A stretch of DNA of 64,000 nucleotides from Streptomyces sp. NBC_00285 (lineage in GTDB: Bacteria > Actinomycetota > Actinomycetes > Streptomycetales > Streptomycetaceae), in contig NZ_CP108055.1 of NCBI RefSeq assembly GCF_036174265.1, forward strand, positions 2,914,001-2,978,000, given 5' to 3'. The stretch's first letter is position 1, and each line of letters starts with the position of its first letter. Shown here piece by piece: positions 1-8,540 of the stretch. The notes below the pieces were generated by a model. It was not told where the DNA came from. It searched no databases and worked only from the letters and a program-made list of their open reading frames with translations. A program made the position numbers and the translations under genes.

Positions 1-1197
1 CGCGTGCTCCGCGGTCGTCCGCACATCGATCTCCCGCCAGAACCCGGCCCGGATCGCGTAACGGTCGTGCTCGTCGATCTGGTCGTCCTTGTGCGCGAGC
101 AGCCCGAACCGCGCCGCGTACCTGAGGAGCTCTCCGTCGATCCGGTGCGGAACGCGCGGGTACATCCCGGACAGATGCTGCAGCTTTCCCTGGTCCCCCA
201 ACCGCTCCATCCACCGCCGCGCGAAGACCTGCCCCACCTCGAACGGGTCCCCACCGACCGTGGTGATGTCCTCCTCACGATCGGCCCAGCGCTGCTCGGC
301 GGTGGTCAGCTGTGCGAGCGTCGGCATGGCGGCGACCTCGGGCGGCTCGGCGGCGCCTCCGGGCCGGTCAACCCAACCCTTGTCGGAGGACCACCGCAGG
401 GTCGCGCTGGCGGGATGCTGCGCGACCTGGGCGCCGGGTGCCCGCAGCGCGGCGAGGTCCTTGGGCGTCGGCACGCCCTTCGGCGCCGGGACCCGCTCCT
501 GTGTGCCGTTCTCCGAGGGGGCCGCCGAGGCGTGCTCGCTCTCCTGCGCGGTCCGCTCGGACGCGGGCACGGATTCGGGCAGCGGCGCCGAGAGGATCGC
601 GGCGATCTCGGGCCGCGGCACCGGCGACGGCGCGCAGACCCCGCCGAGTTCCTTCGCGCGGACGGCCTTGGTGATCCACGTGCGGTCCAGCACCCGCCGC
701 TCGTCCGCCTCGGCGACCAGGTCCTCGGACTGGTTGTAGTCCCCGTCGGCGGCCTGCACGGCCCACAGGTGTACGGCGACCCCGTGCTCCTTGGCGGCCA
801 TCATGCCCGGCAACAGGTCCCCGTCGCCGGTCACGAGGACGACGTCGGAGCAGGCACGGTTGCGGGCCAGCTCGGTGAGCTCGGCGTGCATGGCGGCGTC
901 CACGCCCTTCTGGGCCCAGCGTCCGTCGCTGCGGGTCAGGGCGCCGAGCCGGACGGTGACCCGGGGCATCACGCGCAGCCTGCGGTGCTCGGGCTGCGGG
1001 ACGCGGTCGGGGGCGCCGTCGAACCAGTAGATGCGCAGCAGGGGTCGTTCGGTGTCGGACTCGGCCCGGTCACGCAGTCCCTGGACCAGGGCGGCGTGAT
1101 CGACGGTGATGCGGGAACGGGAGGGCTCCCCGGCAAGGAGACTGGCGGCGGCCCCCAGCAGATACCCGGCGTCCACCAGGACGATGCAGCGGTCCAC
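1..1197 (-). CDS. NYN-domain (PIN-like) putative nuclease, C-terminus cut by window edge
   Basis: This leftward reading frame is open to the window edge, so 399 codons are visible and the C-terminus is missing. The start is GTG at 1197, 7-8 nt after a GAGGGTGG ribosome site. The N-terminal ~150 residues look like a NYN domain, the PIN-like nuclease fold. A hydrophobic strand ends in Asp9 (LVDAGYLLG), a KGVD segment carries Asp100, and a VTGDGD strand-turn carries Asp125 and Asp127. These acidic residues form the metal site in the family. An acidic, Ser/Pro-rich linker follows, then a second folded region ending in EIDVRTTAEHA. RNA is the usual substrate of NYN proteins, but the target here is unknown. 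The gene diverges from the small basic gene at 1422. NYN is fairly secure; nuclease activity is inferred. Confidence 0.82.
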   Translation of the reverse strand, partial: MDRCIVLVDAGYLLGAAASLLAGEPSRSRITVDHAALVQGLRDRAESDTERPLLRIYWFDGAPDRVPQPEHRRLRVMPRVTVRLGALTRSDGRWAQKGVDAAMHAELTELARNRACSDVVLVTGDGDLLPGMMAAKEHGVAVHLWAVQAADGDYNQSEDLVAEADERRVLDRTWITKAVRAKELGGVCAPSPVPRPEIAAILSAPLPESVPASERTAQESEHASAAPSENGTQERVPAPKGVPTPKDLAALRAPGAQVAQHPASATLRWSSDKGWVDRPGGAAEPPEVAAMPTLAQLTTAEQRWADREEDITTVGGDPFEVGQVFARRWMERLGDQGKLQHLSGMYPRVPHRIDGELLRYAARFGLLAHKDDQIDEHDRYAIRAGFWREIDVRTTAEHA

Positions 1198-1421
1198 GCG
1201 ATCCACCCTCTTTCCGGGAGGTTTGCTTCGGGCTTGCTTCGAGTCTGCCCGACCACGCAAGGGTTAACGGCCCGAACTCGATCTTCGGCGTGGCGTTTCA
1301 GGGCATCGCGTGGCGACATTCCCTGTCACACACGGTAATTATCCGAAATGCGCCCACTGTCAGCCTATGTGAATCTGGTCCCGGCCCTGGCCCCTAGATC
1401 CCCCTCAGGAGGCAGACCGTC

Positions 1422-1586
1422 ATGGCCAAGAACAAGAAGCAGAACCGTAAGCAGCCGCAGTCCGAGCGTGGCCGCGAGGAGGCCCAGCAGTCCTCGATGG
1501 AGGCGCAGACCGAGCAGCGCGCCACCCAGGTGACCCCCGGCGATGTCGCCCGCAAAGGACGGCAGAAGAGCTTCGGGCACAACTGA
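1422..1586 (+). CDS. small basic hydrophilic protein, 54 aa, unknown function
   Basis: The ATG at 1422 follows a CAGGAGG ribosome site at 1406-1412, and the frame has strongly biased third positions. The protein begins MAKNKKQNRKQPQSERG and ends GRQKSFGHN. It is rich in Lys, Arg, Gln and Glu, with no membrane segment and no cysteine, so it is probably disordered or nucleic-acid associated. A strong hairpin directly follows it. I recall similar short proteins beside dnaE in other Streptomyces but know of no assigned function. It is a real gene by ribosome site, codon bias and terminator; its role is unknown. Confidence 0.72.
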   Translation: MAKNKKQNRKQPQSERGREEAQQSSMEAQTEQRATQVTPGDVARKGRQKSFGHN

Positions 1587-1620
1587 CATCTGCATAAAGG
1601 GTTGTTGAGACCCAGGCACA

Positions 1621-1656
1621 CAGAGGGGCGCACCCCGTGCGGGGTGCGCCCCTCTG
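1621..1656. terminator. bidirectional hairpin between the small gene and dnaE
   Basis: A 16-bp perfect stem (CAGAGGGGCGCACCCC and its complement) closes a 4-nt GTGC loop. It lies between two convergent genes, 34 nt after the small gene's stop and 36 nt beyond the dnaE stop. There is no T-tract, which is usual for Streptomyces terminators. Confidence 0.85.
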
Positions 1657-1692
1657 CATGACCTTGACCTGTGCCGGTGCCATCCCGGTCCC

Positions 1693-4600
1693 TCAGCCGG
1701 CCAGGCAGGACGGTCCGAGCAGCACCTTCAGGTCGCCGAAGAGCGCCGGGTCCGCCTTCACCCGGTGCCGGTCCAGCCGTAGGACCGTGGTCTTGCTGGG
1801 GCCCTGGAGCTTGATGCGGACCTCGCTCTCGCCCTTGTGGTGGCTGAGGATCTCCCCGAGCCTGCTGACCATCGGCGGGGTGACCTTCAGCGCCGGGATG
1901 GTGACGATGACGGGCGCGTTGGTGCCCGCGTTGGACAGGTCCGGGACCTGGAGCTCCATGGCGACCAGGCGGGGCACGTCCTCGCGCTTGTCGAGGCGGC
2001 CCTTGACGAACACGACGGCGTCCTCGACGAGTTGGGTCGACACCAACTGGTAGGTCGCGGGGAAGAACATGCACTCGATGGAACCGGCGAGGTCCTCGAC
2101 GGTGGCGATCGCCCAGGCGTTGCCCTGCTTGGTCATCTTGCGCTGGAGGCCCGAGATGATGCCGCCGATGGTGACGACCGCGCCGTCGGAGTGCTCGCCG
2201 CCGGTGAGCTGGGCGATGCCCGCGTCGGCCTTGTCGGACAGCACGTGCTCCAGGCCGAAGAGGGGGTGGTCGGAGACGTACAGACCGAGCATCTCGCGCT
2301 CCTGGGCGAGCAGATAGGTCTTGTCCCACTCGTCCTCGGTGAACTGCACGTCGAGCCCGAAGCCGGGCTCGGCACTGTCCTCGTCACCGCCGAAGAGGTC
2401 GAACTGGCCCTCGGCCTCCTTGCGCTTGACCTGGACCACGTTGTCGATCATCGGCTCGTACTGGGCGGTGAGGCCCTTGCGGGTGTGGCCCAGGGTGTCG
2501 AAGGCACCCGCCTTGATCAGCGACTCCGTGGTGCGCTTGTTGCAGGCGACCGCCTCGACCTTGTCGAGGTAGTCGGGGAAGGAGCCGTACTTCCCCTTGG
2601 CCTTGCGGCTCCTGATGATCGACTCGACCACGTTGGTGCCGACGTTGCGCACGGCCCCCAGGCCGAAGAGGATCACGTCGTCGCCCTGGGCGGCGAAGTT
2701 GTGCACCGATTCGTTGACGTTGGGCGGGAGCACCTTGATGCCCATGCGCCGGCACTCGTTGAGGTAGACGGCCGACTTGTCCTTGTCGTCCTTGACCGAG
2801 GTGAGCAGCCCGGCCATGTACTCGGCGGGGTGGTTGGCCTTGAGGTAGGCGGTCCAGTACGAGACCAGGCCGTACGCGGCGGAGTGCGCCTTGTTGAACG
2901 CGTATCCGGCGAAGGGGACCAGCACGTCCCACAGGGCCTTGATGGCCTCGTCGCTGTAGCCGTTCTTCTGGGCGCCGGCCTGGAAGATGGTGAAGTTCTT
3001 GGCCAGTTCGTCGGGCTTCTTCTTGCCCATCACGCGGCGCAGGATGTCGGCCTCGCCGAGTGAGTAGCCGGCGATGATCTGGGCGGCCTTCTGCACCTGC
3101 TCCTGGTAGACGATCAGGCCGTAGGTGACGGCCAGGACCTCCTGGAGCGGCTCCTCCAGCTCCTTGTGGATCGGGGTGATCTCCTGGAGCTTGTTCTTGC
3201 GGAGCGCGTAGTTGGTGTGCGAGTCCATGCCCATCGGGCCGGGACGGTAGAGCGCGGAGACGGCGGAGATGTCCTCGAAGTTGTCGGGCTTCATCAGGCG
3301 CAGCAAGGAGCGCATGGGGCCGCCGTCGAACTGGAAGACGCCGAGGGTCTCGCCGCGCTGGAGCAGTTCGAAGGTCTTGGGGTCGTCGAGCGGCAGGGAC
3401 AGCAGGTCGAGGTCGACGCCCTTGTTGGACTTCACCATCTTGACGGCGTCGTCCATGATCGTCAGGTTGCGCAGGCCGAGGAAGTCCATCTTCAGCAGGC
3501 CGAGCGACTCACACTGCGGGTAGTCCCACTGCGTGATGGTCACGCCGTCCGTGTGCCGCACCCAGATCGGGGCGTGGTCGACGATGGGCTCGCTGGACAT
3601 GATGACGCCGGCCGCGTGCACACCCATCTGCCGGACCAGGCCCTCGACGCCCTTCGCGGTGTCGATGACCTTCTTGACGTCCGGTTCGTTCTCGTACATC
3701 GCGCGGATCTCGCCGGCCTCGCTGTAGCGCGGGTGCGAGGGGTCGGTGATGCCGTTGAGGTCGATGCCCTTGCCGAGGACGTCGGCGGGCATGGCCTTGG
3801 TGAGGCGGTCGCCCATCGCGTACGGGTAACCCAGCACGCGCGCGGAGTCCTTGATGGCGTTCTTCGCCTTGATCTTGCCGTAGGTGCCGATCATGGCGAC
3901 CTTGTCGGCGCCGTACTTCTCCGTCACGTACCGGATCACCTCGACGCGCCGACGCTCGTCGAAGTCGATGTCGACATCGGGCATCGAGACGCGCTCGGGG
4001 TTGAGGAACCGCTCGAAGATCAGGCCGTGCGGGATCGGGTCGAGGTCGGTGATGCCCATGGCGTAGGCGACGATCGAGCCGGCCGCGGAGCCTCGGCCTG
4101 GGCCGACCGCGATGCCCTGGTTCTTGGCCCACATGATGAAGTCGGCGACGACGAGGAAGTAGCCCGGGAACCCCATCTGGATGATGACGTCCATCTCGTA
4201 CTCGACCTGCTTCTGCCGGTCGTCGGGGACGCCGCCGGGGAAGCGGCGGTTCATGCCCAGGCGGACCTCCTCCTTGAACCAGGAGACCTCGGTGTAGCCC
4301 TCGGGGATGTCGAACTTCGGCATGAGGTTCCGCGCCTCGAACATGCCGGCGGTGTCGACCATCTCGGCGACCAGGAGGGTGTTGGCGCAGCCCTCCTGCC
4401 AGGCGTCCGAGGAGTCGACGGCGTACATCTCGTCCGTGGACTTCAGGTAGTAGCCGGTGCCGTCGAAGCGGAAGCGGTCCGGGTCGGAGAGGTTCTTGCC
4501 GGTCTGGATGCAGAGCAGGGCGTCGTGCGCGACGGACTCGTGCGCGTACGTGTAATGCGAGTCGTTGGTGACCAGCGGCGGGATGCCGAGCTTCTTGCCG

Positions 4601-5226
4601 ATCTCCAACAGGCCGTCACGGACCCGGTGCTCGATCTCGATGCCGTGGTCCATCAGCTCCAGGAAGTAGCGGTCCTTGCCGAAGATGTCCTGGTACTCCG
4701 AGGCCGCCTTCAGTGCTTCGTCGTACTGCCCGAGGCGCAGCCGGGTCTGGAGCTCGCCGGAGGGACAGCCGGTGGAGGCGACGATCCCCTCGGACCACTG
4801 AGAGATCGTCTCCTTGTCCATCCGGGGCCACTTCTGGAGCCAGCCCTCGGCGTACGCGTCCGAGGAGAGCTTGAAGAGGTTGTGCAGGCCGGTGCTGTTC
4901 ACGGCCCACATCGTCTTGTGGGTGTAGCCACCGGAACCGGAGACGTCGTCCCGCTTCTGGTGCGGCTGGCCCCACTGGATCTTGCGCTTGTTGCGCCGGG
5001 ACTCGGGCGCGACGTACGCCTCGATCCCGATGATCGGGGTGACCCCCGCCTTCTTCGCGGTGTGGAAGAAGTCGTACGCCCCGTGCAGGTTGCCGTGGTC
5101 GGACATGGCGATATGGGTCATGCCCATCTCGTTGCACGCGTCGAACATGTCCTTGAGCCGCGCAGCACCGTCCAGCAGGGAGTACTGGGTGTGGACGTGC
5201 AGGTGCGTGAACGGCGGCTTTGACAC
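1693..5226 (-). CDS. dnaE: DNA polymerase III alpha subunit (DnaE1)
   Basis: This is the catalytic subunit of the replicative polymerase, 1177 aa, the usual DnaE1 length. GTG at 5226 is chosen because it follows GGAGG and gives the canonical MSKPPFTHLHVHTQYS start; the frame is open 57 codons further upstream, but that extension is not family-like. The N-terminal PHP domain keeps its metal ligands: HLHVH at 8-12, SDHG, GIEAY, GLHNL, NDSHY. Polymerase acidic residues appear in PDVDIDFDERRR near 410-416. The finger and thumb regions are complete, and an OB fold lies near 1015-1060. In mycobacterial DnaE1 an intact PHP domain provides 3'-5' proofreading, so the same is likely here. The gene diverges from the DUF2252 gene. 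Confidence 0.98.
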   Translation of the reverse strand: MSKPPFTHLHVHTQYSLLDGAARLKDMFDACNEMGMTHIAMSDHGNLHGAYDFFHTAKKAGVTPIIGIEAYVAPESRRNKRKIQWGQPHQKRDDVSGSGGYTHKTMWAVNSTGLHNLFKLSSDAYAEGWLQKWPRMDKETISQWSEGIVASTGCPSGELQTRLRLGQYDEALKAASEYQDIFGKDRYFLELMDHGIEIEHRVRDGLLEIGKKLGIPPLVTNDSHYTYAHESVAHDALLCIQTGKNLSDPDRFRFDGTGYYLKSTDEMYAVDSSDAWQEGCANTLLVAEMVDTAGMFEARNLMPKFDIPEGYTEVSWFKEEVRLGMNRRFPGGVPDDRQKQVEYEMDVIIQMGFPGYFLVVADFIMWAKNQGIAVGPGRGSAAGSIVAYAMGITDLDPIPHGLIFERFLNPERVSMPDVDIDFDERRRVEVIRYVTEKYGADKVAMIGTYGKIKAKNAIKDSARVLGYPYAMGDRLTKAMPADVLGKGIDLNGITDPSHPRYSEAGEIRAMYENEPDVKKVIDTAKGVEGLVRQMGVHAAGVIMSSEPIVDHAPIWVRHTDGVTITQWDYPQCESLGLLKMDFLGLRNLTIMDDAVKMVKSNKGVDLDLLSLPLDDPKTFELLQRGETLGVFQFDGGPMRSLLRLMKPDNFEDISAVSALYRPGPMGMDSHTNYALRKNKLQEITPIHKELEEPLQEVLAVTYGLIVYQEQVQKAAQIIAGYSLGEADILRRVMGKKKPDELAKNFTIFQAGAQKNGYSDEAIKALWDVLVPFAGYAFNKAHSAAYGLVSYWTAYLKANHPAEYMAGLLTSVKDDKDKSAVYLNECRRMGIKVLPPNVNESVHNFAAQGDDVILFGLGAVRNVGTNVVESIIRSRKAKGKYGSFPDYLDKVEAVACNKRTTESLIKAGAFDTLGHTRKGLTAQYEPMIDNVVQVKRKEAEGQFDLFGGDEDSAEPGFGLDVQFTEDEWDKTYLLAQEREMLGLYVSDHPLFGLEHVLSDKADAGIAQLTGGEHSDGAVVTIGGIISGLQRKMTKQGNAWAIATVEDLAGSIECMFFPATYQLVSTQLVEDAVVFVKGRLDKREDVPRLVAMELQVPDLSNAGTNAPVIVTIPALKVTPPMVSRLGEILSHHKGESEVRIKLQGPSKTTVLRLDRHRVKADPALFGDLKVLLGPSCLAG

Positions 5227-5372
5227 GGCATGGCCTCCATGGAAAACACTCGGCGACAGTTCGGGGGACAGCGTCGAAGTGTATGCCTCGGCACTGACAC
5301 TCAGGGGGTCGCCCCGCGTACCTTCACAGCGAGGGTCGCGGGCACTTTCACCCGGACCCGGCCGTTGGAGAG

Positions 5373-5391
5373 ACGACAGAAACGCTGTCGT
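5373..5391. promoter_or_regulatory. inverted repeat upstream of the DUF2252 gene
   Basis: ACGACAG-AAACG-CTGTCGT, a perfect 7-bp inverted repeat with a 5-nt spacer, sits 10 nt before the CCAGGAGG ribosome site of the next gene, inside the dnaE/DUF2252 divergent region. It could be an operator or a small leader hairpin. No cognate regulator is identifiable. Confidence 0.45.
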
Positions 5392-5417
5392 ACACATGCA
5401 CCAGGAGGCACCCCGCG

Positions 5418-6743
5418 ATGTCGGTACCGCAGCTCAACGACGAGCACCGCGGCGAGGAGATCCTTGCCGTCTTCGACACCGCTTTCGGCGAGCTCCTGGC
5501 CGCCGACCCGGCCGCGTTCCGGGTGAAGTTCCGCAAGATGGCCGCCTCGGCGTTCGCGTTCTACCGGGGCAGCGCCGGGCTCTTCTACCACGACCTGGAC
5601 GCCGAGAAGCGGGGCGGCCCGTACCTCGACGAGCGCACCTCGCGCGTGTGGATCCACGGCGACCTGCACGCGGAGAACTTCGGCACGTACATGGACTCCA
5701 ACGGCCGGCTGATCTTCAACGTCAACGACTTCGACGAGGCCTACGTCGGCCCCTTCACCTGGGACCTCAAGCGGTTCGCCGCCTCCGTCGCGCTGATCGG
5801 GTACGCCAAGGCGCTCGGCGACGAGCAGATCAGCGAGCTGGTGCGGGTGTACGCGGGCGCGTACCGCGAGCGGATCCACGCCCTGGCCACCGGCGCCAAG
5901 AGCGACGAGGTGCCGCCCTTCACCCTGGACACCGCCGAGGGCCCCCTTCTGGACGCGCTGCGCGACGCCCGCTCCCTGACCCGCTTCGGCCTGCTGGAGT
6001 CGATGACGGAGATCCGTGACTTCGAGCGCCGCTTCGCGGGCGGCGGCGGCTCCATCGAGCTGGACGCGGCCACCCGCTACAAGGTCCTCGCGGCGTTCGA
6101 CGGCTATCTGGAGACCCTGCCGGAGACCTCCCTGGCCCGCCCGGACTCCTATCGCGTCAAGGACGTCGTCGGCCGCCGGGGCATCGGCATCGGCTCGGCC
6201 GGGCTGCCGTCGTACAACATCCTCCTGGAGGGCCACAGCGACGCCCTGGAGAACGACGTCGTGATCTACATCAAGCAGGCCCAGACCCCGGCCGTCTCCC
6301 GGCACATCACCGACCCGGCGATCCGGGACTACTTCCAGCACGAGGGCCACCGCACGGTGATCTCCCAGCGCGCCCTCCAGCAGCACGCCGACCCGTGGCT
6401 GGGCTGGACCGAGCTGAGCGGGGCCGGCCAGCTGGTCGCCGAGATCTCGCCGTACGCCGTGGACCTGGACTGGGGCGACATCGACGACCCCGAGGAGATC
6501 GCGGCGGTCGTCGCCGACCTCGGCCGGGCCACCGCCACCATGCACGGGGCGGCGGACGACCAGTCCGGCGAGTCCCTGGTGCCGTTCTCCACGGAGCGGG
6601 CCATCGACGCCGCGATCGCGGCCGACGAGGAGAGCTTCGCGGGTCTCCTCGTCGACTTCGCGCACAGCTACGGCGCACGCGCGCGTGCCGACCACCAGAC
6701 CTTCGTGGACCTGTTCCGCAACGGCCGCATTCCTGGTCTGTGA
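5418..6743 (+). CDS. DUF2252 family protein (kinase-like fold)
   Basis: The 441-aa protein starts at ATG 5418 with CCAGGAGG nine bases upstream. DUF2252 proteins resemble aminoglycoside-phosphotransferase/protein-kinase folds. The family hallmarks are here: HGDLHAENFG with His80-Gly81-Asp82, and NVNDFDEAY with Asp104 and Asp106, corresponding to catalytic and metal-binding loops. An FTWDLKRFAAS segment follows. No signal peptide or membrane helix is visible, so it is probably cytoplasmic. The substrate is unknown for the family and phosphotransfer is inferred from the fold. It is expressed alone, diverging from dnaE and followed by a small hairpin. Confidence 0.88.
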   Translation: MSVPQLNDEHRGEEILAVFDTAFGELLAADPAAFRVKFRKMAASAFAFYRGSAGLFYHDLDAEKRGGPYLDERTSRVWIHGDLHAENFGTYMDSNGRLIFNVNDFDEAYVGPFTWDLKRFAASVALIGYAKALGDEQISELVRVYAGAYRERIHALATGAKSDEVPPFTLDTAEGPLLDALRDARSLTRFGLLESMTEIRDFERRFAGGGGSIELDAATRYKVLAAFDGYLETLPETSLARPDSYRVKDVVGRRGIGIGSAGLPSYNILLEGHSDALENDVVIYIKQAQTPAVSRHITDPAIRDYFQHEGHRTVISQRALQQHADPWLGWTELSGAGQLVAEISPYAVDLDWGDIDDPEEIAAVVADLGRATATMHGAADDQSGESLVPFSTERAIDAAIAADEESFAGLLVDFAHSYGARARADHQTFVDLFRNGRIPGL

Positions 6744-6783
6744 CAGGCCTCACGACGAGCCCCATAACGATAGGGCCGCTCAC

Positions 6784-6804
6784 AGGGACCCTTTAGGGGT
6801 CCCT
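6784..6804. terminator. short hairpin after the DUF2252 gene
   Basis: AGGGACCC-TTTAG-GGGTCCCT is a perfect 8-bp stem with a short loop, 40 nt after the DUF2252 stop and 31 nt before the next start. It is a likely weak terminator, though an operator cannot be excluded. Confidence 0.5.
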
Positions 6805-6834
6805 TACAGGCCCGCGTGTCAGACTCTCCACGCT

Positions 6835-7527
6835 ATGGACATATCCGGGACCCCGCTACGAGCGCTCCGCGCGGCGCTGTTCACGGCACTCGTCGTGACG
6901 CTCAGCACCGCGTCGCACGTACTGCTGTCCCGGGCCCCCCTGCCGCTGAACACGGTGGCGGCCGTCGCCGTCGTCGTGTTCGTGCTCGCATACGGGCTGG
7001 CCGGCCGTGAGCGCGGCTTCGGGCGGATCGCCGCCGTGCTGATCCCGCTGGAGCTGGCCGCCGACACCGTCTTCACCACGGGCCAGCACGTCTGTTACGG
7101 CGCCGCGGGCGGCCCGGTCACGGGCCCGCTGCGTTCGGTCGGCTGGGACCTGTTCTGCGGCGACGGCACCGGCGTCGGCTCGCCGCTGGCCCGGATGACC
7201 GGCACCGACACCGACCGGCTCGGCGGACTGCTGGCCCACGCGGACCCGCGGACCGCCTGGCTGCTGCTCGGTGCGCACATCGTCGTCGGCCTCCTCGCGG
7301 CCACCTGGCTGCGCCGCGGCGAGCGGGCCCTGGCCCAGCTGCTACGGGCCGTGTCCGCCACGACCTTCCGGCCGCTGCTGCTGGTGGCCGCCGCGCTGCG
7401 GGTGCGGACGGCGCCGGAGACGATCCGGCCGGTGCGGCCGGGCCGCCGTACGGCCGTCGTTCTCGAAGAGATCCTCGTGCACTCCCTGGGACGGCGTGGA
7501 CCGCCGTGCTCGGTTGCTTTCGCCTGA
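6835..7527 (+). CDS. small integral membrane protein, unknown function
   Basis: The 230-aa frame starts at ATG 6835 (MDISGTPLRALRAALF); the open frame continues upstream but loses coding character. Predicted membrane helices lie near residues 11-30, 36-55, 65-80 and 140-162. An extracytoplasmic loop between helices 3 and 4 contains two cysteines (QHVCYG and WDLFCGDG) that could form a disulfide. The C-terminal ~70 residues are Arg-rich and probably cytoplasmic. I recognise no named family. The next gene encodes a membrane-anchored thioredoxin-fold protein 81 nt downstream, so a shared extracytoplasmic role is possible, but this is only context. Confidence 0.72.
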   Translation: MDISGTPLRALRAALFTALVVTLSTASHVLLSRAPLPLNTVAAVAVVVFVLAYGLAGRERGFGRIAAVLIPLELAADTVFTTGQHVCYGAAGGPVTGPLRSVGWDLFCGDGTGVGSPLARMTGTDTDRLGGLLAHADPRTAWLLLGAHIVVGLLAATWLRRGERALAQLLRAVSATTFRPLLLVAAALRVRTAPETIRPVRPGRRTAVVLEEILVHSLGRRGPPCSVAFA

Positions 7528-7608
7528 AGCCCGAAGAGCACTGAGCACCACCAGTCCCCCTACGTACCCCGCACACGACGTGTGCGCGTCCCCTTACGGA
7601 GATCACCC

Positions 7609-8424
7609 ATGAGCAAGCGGAACAGCCAGCAGGCGAAGACCGCCGCCCGCGAGCGGCTGCGCGTCGAACGCGAGCGCCAGGCCAAGCGCGACAAGGTCAA
7701 GCGGCAGGTCATCGTCGCCTGCTCCATAGTCGGCGTCCTGGCGATAGCCGGCGGCATCAGCTACGCGGTCGTCCAGGGCAACAAACCCAGCTACTGGGAA
7801 GAGGCCAAGAACGACAAGCTCGTCAAGCCGGCCAACAGCACGGGCACCAACGGCACGACGGTCGTCATGGGCAAGAGCACGGCCAAGAAGACCCTGGTCA
7901 TGTACGAGGACCCGCGCTGCCCGGTCTGCGCCCAGTTCGAGCAGACCGTCGGCACGACGGTGAAGAAGGACTTCGACGCGGGCAAGTTCAAGATCCAGTT
8001 CGTCGGCGCGAGCTTCCTCGACGGCAACCTCGGCGGCGAGGGCTCCAAGAACGGGCTCAGCGCCCTCGGTGCCGCGCTGAACGTCAGCCCCGAGGCGTTC
8101 CAGGAGTACAAGACCGCGATGTACTCCACGAAGTGGCACCCCGCCGAGGACGGCCCCGACAAGTTCAAGGACGACGCCTACCTCATCAAGATCGCGCAGA
8201 CCGTCCCGGAACTGAAGGACAACAAGGCCTTCCAGAACGCAGTGAAGAAGGGCACCTACGACAAGTGGGCCCTGGTCATGTCCGAGAAGTTCAACAAGGA
8301 CGGCGTGACGGGCACCCCGACCCTGAAGATGGACGGCAAGACGCTGACCGGCTCCGACGGCAAGAGCGCGCCGATGACGGTCGCCGACTTCACCACGGCG
8401 CTCGACGCGGCCCTGAAGGCCTGA
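7609..8424 (+). CDS. membrane-anchored DsbA-like thiol oxidoreductase
   Basis: The 271-aa protein starts at ATG 7609 after ACGGAGATC. The upstream in-frame start gives only a non-conserved extension. Residues 1-32 are very basic, then one membrane helix (about 33-52) anchors a thioredoxin-fold domain outside the cell. The redox motif is Cys104-Pro-Val-Cys107 (DPRCPVCAQFEQ), and the cis-proline loop GVTGTPTL has Pro237. This matches the DSBA_2/thioredoxin-4 family common in actinobacteria. It likely forms or reshuffles disulfides in exported proteins. A terminator follows, separating it from phoD. Confidence 0.9.
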   Translation: MSKRNSQQAKTAARERLRVERERQAKRDKVKRQVIVACSIVGVLAIAGGISYAVVQGNKPSYWEEAKNDKLVKPANSTGTNGTTVVMGKSTAKKTLVMYEDPRCPVCAQFEQTVGTTVKKDFDAGKFKIQFVGASFLDGNLGGEGSKNGLSALGAALNVSPEAFQEYKTAMYSTKWHPAEDGPDKFKDDAYLIKIAQTVPELKDNKAFQNAVKKGTYDKWALVMSEKFNKDGVTGTPTLKMDGKTLTGSDGKSAPMTVADFTTALDAALKA

Positions 8425-8476
8425 CCGCGCCCTCCGGCCGAAGAGGCCCTCAGGCGTCGAAGAGGCCTTGAGACAA

Positions 8477-8510
8477 AGAGCGGGCGAACTTTTCCCGGTT
8501 CGCCCGCTCT
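8477..8510 (+). terminator. hairpin after the DsbA-like gene
   Basis: AGAGCGGGCGAAC pairs perfectly with GTTCGCCCGCTCT around a T-rich loop (TTTTCCCG), 52 nt after the stop codon. This looks like the end of the DsbA-like transcript. Confidence 0.8.
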
Positions 8511-8518
8511 CGCGCGTA

Positions 8519-8538
8519 CCGATCAGTAACCTGATCGG
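8519..8538. promoter_or_regulatory. perfect palindrome just before phoD
   Basis: CCGATCAG-TAAC-CTGATCGG is an 8-bp perfect inverted repeat with a 4-nt spacer, ending 2 nt before the phoD GTG. It would block transcription or translation initiation if bound. It does not look like the GTTCACC direct repeats of a PHO box. Confidence 0.5.
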
Positions 8539-8540
8539 CC

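Noticed and set aside
4..1338. A 444-codon plus-strand frame at the window start
   Set aside because: It opposes the NYN gene, which has conserved motifs, a ribosome site and an open frame to the edge.
3166..5223. A 685-codon frame antisense to dnaE
   Set aside because: Shadow of dnaE codon structure; no ribosome site or family.
8425..8540. PHO box before phoD
   Set aside because: I looked for GTTCACC-like direct repeats on both strands and found none convincing.
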